Source: Paracamarosporium sp. OC-R06-R3
Lineage: Eukaryota; Ascomycota; Dothideomycetes; Pleosporales; Didymosphaeriaceae
Direction of reading: 5' to 3'
Assembly (NCBI GenBank): GCA_019828545.1
Contig: JACVRA010000091.1
Span: 25,801-89,800 of the forward strand
Length of the DNA stretch: 64,000 nt
Within the stretch, counting starts at the first letter, position 1. Every line of letters begins with the position of its first letter. Positions 59,217 through 64,000 of the stretch are shown one piece after another. A program made the translations under genes and the position numbers. Below the pieces are notes generated by a model. The model saw only the letters and a list, made by a program, of their open reading frames with translations. It did no database searches and had not been told where the DNA came from.

Positions 59217-59654
59217 GCCTATGTACGAAGGCATGACGCGGTCGGATCGCTTTGTACAGCCGATTTGAACATGCGTGGTGGTGTTCCTTACGTGTAGTAA
59301 TGGATAGTGTGGAGGATTCGTTGGATTCGTTGGATGATTGTATTTCTAAGGTTCAAGGATTATGGCATTCGCTTGGCATATATAGCGGAGTTGGATTTTT
59401 TTACGACGCTCGCTTAGGACCCTGACAAGTTTTTAGGTAGTGAATCGAACCTTTTCCCTTCTGCATTGATCTCCATTCCTTCCATAATCTTTGCCCTCCC
59501 TTCATATGCCTTCAGTCGTGCCATATCCTTGCTCCGAAGTCCATCTTCAAGGCTCTAGGTATGTATCTGATCATCTGTCTGTGGAGGCAAAGAATAGGTG
59601 ACTAAATTCTATTCTTTATACTACTGATTTATTGCATAAACATAAGTAAAAATT
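59217..59654. other. convergent 3' flanks
   Basis: Between the WSC and MFS gene ends. Short direct repeats of GGATTCGTT near 59313-59330; nothing else. Confidence 0.5.
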
Positions 59655-61581
59655 TCATGCTGAGCCTCCTGTATCTTTCTTCTCTCTACCCGTCAAGGTG
59701 GCCGCTACCTTTCCGCCCATCAGTGAATCGACATCTGGTATGAAGAAGCTTGCTATGATTGCCAGCCCACCAAATGCAAGGCTGACTAAGAAAATGGTCT
59801 TGTACGCATCTGTGTACGCCCAGCGGTAGGCTTCCGAGCCCGCTGCGAGGATTTCTGGAGTGAGGCCTTGAATATCGCTGAGCAACGCTTCTGAGCCACC
59901 AGCTGCTATCGCAGTCATGTAAGAAGAGACGGAGTTGGCTGGTAGTCCTGCTGCAATGACAGCAGCTGGAACGTGACGACTGAGCTCTACTGTGGTTCTT
60001 GATGCGAGGACAACAGAATAAATCGTACTTGCCACAGTACTGATGGCAGACCTTGAAGATCCAGCGACACCGGCAGCAGTACCAATTTCAGCTTGGTCTG
60101 GGATAACTATTGTACAGATTGGTAAGACGAGGGCTTCATTCCAGCCCACGAAAGTCGTCGCGAGCATCATGAACGCGATGGCCATTCCTGGCGTAGTGGG
60201 CTTACAGAGCGCGGCCATGCCGAGGAAGAGCGTACCCAGGGTGATGACAGTAATGCATTGCCATTTCCAGTGACCAAGAGACTATGGAATAGTCAGTAAA
60301 TAGATATTGCCAATATCTTTACGTTGTAAGAGTGAAAGGACATATAGAAAGACGTACCTTCGCGAAGGTTCCTCCAAGGATCTCACCAAAGGTTATGCCA
60401 ATTCCCACAATGCAGGAAACTACTCCACCCCACATGACGCGTCCTTCAGCGTATACATTAACCGTCATCTGAGGCCAAACGATAGCTTGGCTGTAGTAGA
60501 CACTCGCCCCAAGTGATAAACTTAACATAGCCGCGACCCAGCCCTGCGATTTGAAGAAGTGGATGGGGATCAACGGCTGCGACAAGTTTGCATAGCTTTC
60601 GTATACGAATAATCCCACCAAACAAAAAAATCCGATAATCAGGGGAGCGAGGACCCGAGCGTCTACCCATGGATATAACGTGTCGCCGGAAGAAAGACCA
60701 ATAATGAAAAGGACAAGTCCAGCTGTATAGAGGAAAAGTCCGCCCCAGTCGAAATTACGCAAAAATTTTGCGACATGGTCTTTTCCGTGCTTCTGATGGA
60801 AGGTTGGTGGAAAGTAAAAGGCAGTATAACACAATGTAGTGAGACCATTCATAATAATGAGCAAGTAGTATGCCCACCGCCACCCTGCGTTTGTATTGAG
60901 GATGAACGCTGTCGAGATCGCAGCTCCGAAGCCGGCCGTAGGAAAAGAGAAGACAAAGATGATTGCGTTGAATATGAATCTTCGTTTCACAGGCACCAGC
61001 TCTCCAATGACGAAAGCATAGCTGTAGCCCGTGGAAGCGCTCAACCCCACCAAAACTTGACCGCCGATCAACACGTTGATAGTTTTAGCCGTGCTCGCGA
61101 CGATGGCACCTATGCATCCAAGCGCTGTACCGGAGATGAAAAACCATCGGCGTCCGAAGGTATCTGTAAGTCTTCCTACTAGGGTGAGCCCAACAGCCAA
61201 CCCCATGGTGTACACCAATGATAGCCAGATGACGCTCGATGCTGCATCCAGAGAAATGGCAATTTGGCCGAGGACAGGGGCTATGAGTGCAAAGCCTCCT
61301 GTTGACCCCTATTAACTTTGTTATCCGCATGTGTCATCAAGGATTAGTATCGAAGCTATGAATTCGGGTTCTGTAAATTCGTAGCGATATCCGCTTACCA
61401 TGAGATTGAGTCCAATCGCGATCGTTGTTCCGATAAAGAAAGGGGAACAGTAGTACCCTTGCGGAAGTTCTTCAGCTTCGGCAGCGAAGCCGTGTGCATC
61501 TGTTCCGATGTTTCCATCGTGAGTACTAGATGCTTGTTCAATGTGTTCAGGATGCTCCTTCTTTAACATAGCCTTTGCCAT
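59655..61581 (-). CDS. MFS transporter of the Tri12 (trichothecene efflux pump) type
   Basis: Exons 61581-61399, 61308-60358 and 60281-59655 give 586 residues, the usual length of this 14-helix family. Introns of 90 and 76 nt are in phase 0. Motifs: first helix GTTIAIGLNLM, the motif-A-like GRLTDTFGRRW after helix 2, GLSASTGYSYAFVIGELVP, and family block VIPDQAEIGTAAGVAGSSRSAIS near the C-terminus. Tri12-family proteins export toxic or secondary metabolites and also include siderophore-like transporters; this one cannot be assigned a substrate from sequence. It is divergent from an aldo-keto reductase gene, with an EthD gene beyond, which suggests metabolite export or detoxification. Confidence 0.88.
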
Positions 61582-62339
61582 GATTGAGTGGGATAATGAA
61601 AAATTAATTGTTCAGCGAAGCCTTTCAACTTGCGCTTCAAGTCACAGGGAATGTGGGTCTTACCTAGATCATATCCTGCACTTGTATCTAAACCATAGGA
61701 GACAGTCCCTAACGCGCCTTTAGCGAACGGCAATGACTCTATTCACTGTTCCTCGATCATGTTTGGAGGCACGCGCGGATATGAAAATCCGCACCAATAA
61801 ATTAACACTTCCGAATTTCAATAATGCGTCACCTCTGCTTTCTACTATAATAGCCAAGTGAAGCGTGATTCTAGGCGCCACATACCTCATGAGTAGATGA
61901 GACCATGAGCATGTTGCAGAGGCGGAAAATAGATTTCCGGATACCACGCGATTGAAATGTGGGGTATATGTGGTGCTTGAGTAGCGTACAGACGGCATAA
62001 GTTCGCTCCAACTGACTTCTCGCAAAGCAAGCGGGGTCTCTGCACAAGCGTCTGATGAGTTAGTGTTGTGATGTCCTCGGGTTGGAAATGCATTGCCATA
62101 TAATAGCTAAACACGGTTGCGCAGTTCCGGTCGTATATTCAGGAGCCTGAATGTCAGTCGAGTGTGAAGGCTAAGACAGATAGCTGACTGAACATATGTA
62201 CATACTTCCGTCACACCTCGGGGCGTTTGTTGCTGTGTTGGTTAACATTTCGACAGCCACAAAGCCACCAAGTTCCCACTCGTGGAGTTGTGTAGTTAGT
62301 TCTTGGATCCTCTCTTACGCAGTCTTAAACACCCAAATA
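61582..62339. promoter_or_regulatory. divergent promoter between MFS and AKR genes
   Basis: 758 bp between two divergent start codons, with no gene inside. It contains a perfect palindrome at 62137-62152 (listed separately). A shared promoter would allow co-regulation; this is inference. Confidence 0.5.
62137..62152. promoter_or_regulatory. perfect 7-2-7 palindrome in the divergent promoter
   Basis: ATTCAGGAGCCTGAAT: 7 bp arms around AG. It has the size of a dimeric transcription factor site. No factor is known to me for it. Confidence 0.4.
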
Positions 62340-63526
62340 ATGCCAACACTTCCGAAAAGAAAACTCGGAACATCGGGTCCTGAGGTCTCAGCCTTAGGGT
62401 TTGGTGCTATGGGATTAAGTGCTTCATATGGAAAGATTGAAGATAACGACACCAGGTTTGCTGTGCTGGATCGCGCATTACAACTTGGCTCCACGTTTTG
62501 GGATACGTCTGATGTCTGTGCGTATATTCCTATAATCCATGAAGAGTTTGCAAGATAATTCGGGCAAGATGTAACAATCGCTAGATGCCGACAGCGAAGA
62601 CCTTCTCAAGCTATGGTTTGAGCGTACTGGGAAACGCGACCAGATATTTCTGGCTACTAAGTTTGCTGTCAGCATCGTGAGTAACAAGCCAGTAATCCGA
62701 AGTGACCCTGAGTATGTAAGGGAGGCCTGTGAGAGAAGCTTAAAAAGGCTTGGCGTGGATAAGATTGATCTGTACTATTGTCATCGCGTGGACAAAGAAA
62801 CGCCCATTGAAAGAACAGTATCTGCGATGGCAGAGTTGAAAAAGTGAGGTTGCTTGAATTTAGTTGGCACAAAACACTGACGCGTTGCAAAGAGAAGGCA
62901 AGATAGGTGCCATTGGCCTCAGCGAGGTCTCCGCTGCAACAATTCGAAGGGCTGAGAAGGTACATCACATTGACGCTGTGCAGCTCGAGTATAGCCCATT
63001 TGCGCTTGATATTGAATCACCTGATACTGGCATTCTCGAGACGTGCCGAGAGCTGGGGATCGCTGTGGTCGCCTATAGTCCGCTGGGGCGAGGTTTTCTT
63101 ACTGGTCAAATCAAAAGTCCCGATGACTTCGAGGAAGGGGATTTTAGGAGGCATGCTCCAAGATACAGTAAAGAAAACTTCCCAAAAAACTTAAAGCTTG
63201 TGGAGAGTTTACAACAGTTTGCGATTGAGAAGGGATGCACGGCTGGACAGCTAAGCTTGGCGTGGTTACTTGCGCAAGGCCTCGATATCGTTCCCATACC
63301 GTAAGTGCAATATAAAACGCAGCGTACATGTTTCTAACTTACTAAAAGAGGGACTAAGAAGATCAAGTACCTTGAGGAGAACATCGGTGCTATCAACTTT
63401 CAACTCACAGCCGAAGAAGTCAGACAGATACGCGTGGAAATCGAGAATGTTAAGGTTACCGGGGATCGATATCCACCAGCATTTCAATCTTTCTCATTTG
63501 GGGACACACCTGAGCTTAGCCCCTAG
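62340..63526 (+). CDS. aldo-keto reductase (AKR13-like)
   Basis: Exons 62340-62517, 62585-62843, 62893-63300 and 63349-63526 give 340 residues; introns are 48-67 nt. The start [20 protein letters not shown] is typical of the family. The catalytic tetrad is complete: Asp55 and Tyr60 (DTSDVYADSED), Lys85 (LATKFAV) and His126 (YYCHRVD). The cofactor region has [25 protein letters not shown] and [16 protein letters not shown], which points to NADPH. The first intron falls inside the codon for catalytic Tyr60. It reduces aldehydes or ketones; natural substrate unknown. It is divergent from a Tri12-type exporter. Confidence 0.92.
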
Positions 63527-63547
63527 AGCTGATTCCGACTGTCTAAG

Positions 63548-63626
63548 AAGCAGCTCGTTCCTATTGAATATTCAGTCACAGCACTGAGGACACTCAGGCT
63601 GAATAGTAAATAAAAACGAGCTCCTT
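63548..63626. repeat. palindromic repeat, full copy (copy 2; MITE-like)
   Basis: A 79 bp near-palindrome: outer arms of about 28 bp (AAGCAGCTCGTTCCTATTG on the left, matching inverted AAGGAGCTCGTTTTTATTT on the right), core ATTCAG..CTGAAT and inner stem CTGAG-4-CTCAG. It matches 2018-2083. Such small inverted-repeat units fit a MITE or paired terminal repeats of a DNA transposon; no transposase is seen nearby. Confidence 0.7.
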
Positions 63627-63692
63627 CTTATACCGCTCGTATTGATACCCATACTCTTCGATATTCCTCTTGTTATCTTTTTGTTTATTACA

Positions 63693-64000
63693 CTATTTAT
63701 TTTCTATAGTCTCTCCAATAACAGTGTTATCATATCCCAGCATAATATGAATGGGAGCTTTGATGAAGTGGTCTTCGTCTGGTGCAATCGCAGCGACAAA
63801 GTCGGGATCCGTCACGATTTCCTTCCACGTCTCAACGTCCTTAACCCATACTTCTGCAATGCCATCATACTCTGGTACGGGAATCTTGAAATCATTCGCT
63901 TCTTGCTTGAAACGAGGAGAAGTGTGGAACTGCCATAATGAGCGACTCAAAAACATGATGTTCAGAATATGTAACGTAACTACGTAGCGAGTCGCCACTC
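63693..64000 (-). CDS. EthD-domain protein, C-terminal part
   Basis: Reads from beyond the window edge to a stop at 63693. The visible part has HTSPRFKQEANDFKIPVPEY, DGIAEVWVKD, DPDFVAAIAPDEDHFI and a late IHIMLGYDN, matching the end of EthD-type (dimeric alpha-beta barrel) proteins. A 54 nt intron (63983-63930, GTAGTT..GGCAG) is likely, giving RY|FHTSPRF; retaining it also leaves the frame open, so this is not certain. EthD proteins occur as tailoring enzymes in polyketide clusters and as degradation accessory proteins. Its position after an AKR and a Tri12-type exporter supports a metabolic role. Confidence 0.8.
   Translation of the reverse strand, partial: VATRYVVTLHILNIMFLSRSLWQFHTSPRFKQEANDFKIPVPEYDGIAEVWVKDVETWKEIVTDPDFVAAIAPDEDHFIKAPIHIMLGYDNTVIGETIENK

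Noticed and set aside
1..64000. CRISPR array, prokaryotic operons or phage features
   Set aside because: The sequence is fungal nuclear DNA; no spaced direct repeat array is present.

Overview
The window is nuclear DNA of a filamentous ascomycete (Pezizomycotina; the repeated hypothetical families and the HET, WSC, DUF3433 and Tri12-type genes suggest Dothideomycetes/Pleosporales, which is inference). Support: most genes are split by 36-90 nt spliceosomal introns with GT..AG borders and CTAAC/CTGAC-like branch sites; there is no operon structure; and eukaryote-only products are present (an oligosaccharyltransferase subunit, a COP9 signalosome subunit, Zn2Cys6 and C2H2 factors).

Layout. 0-1.4 kb: 3' part of a DUF3433 membrane protein. 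2.0-7.6 kb: three minus-strand reading frames of unknown, probably multicopy coiled-coil/RGG/zinc-knuckle families, all broken, mostly by in-frame TAG where CAG is the likely ancestral codon, next to a partial copy of a palindromic repeat. 7.6-10 kb: gene-free. 10-15.6 kb: SET-MYND methyltransferase-like gene, LisH-WD40 gene and an RRM gene. 15.6-19.9 kb: gene-poor. 20-24.7 kb: a small Cys-rich hypothetical gene, Swp1 (OST complex) and a protein kinase. 25-30.4 kb: two unrelated alpha/beta hydrolases and a serine-rich protein, all on minus. 32.9-43.5 kb: EGF-like single-pass membrane protein, HET-domain protein, DUF2828/vWA protein and CSN1. 44.4-49.9 kb: two large transcription factors (Zn2Cys6 with polyP/polyQ; C2H2). 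49.9-56 kb: 6 kb without a convincing gene. 56-59.2 kb: RING-like protein and a WSC-domain secreted protein. 59.6-64 kb: Tri12-type MFS transporter, aldo-keto reductase and EthD-domain protein, which may be the edge of a metabolic cluster; a full palindromic repeat lies between the last two.

How they relate: most are independent housekeeping or regulatory genes. The only functional grouping suggested by position is the MFS-AKR-EthD group, where transporter and reductase share a 758 bp divergent promoter containing a perfect 7-2-7 palindrome. Exon structures were read by eye from splice signals and frame continuity; all listed multi-exon models keep frame across every junction, except in the three pseudogenes.
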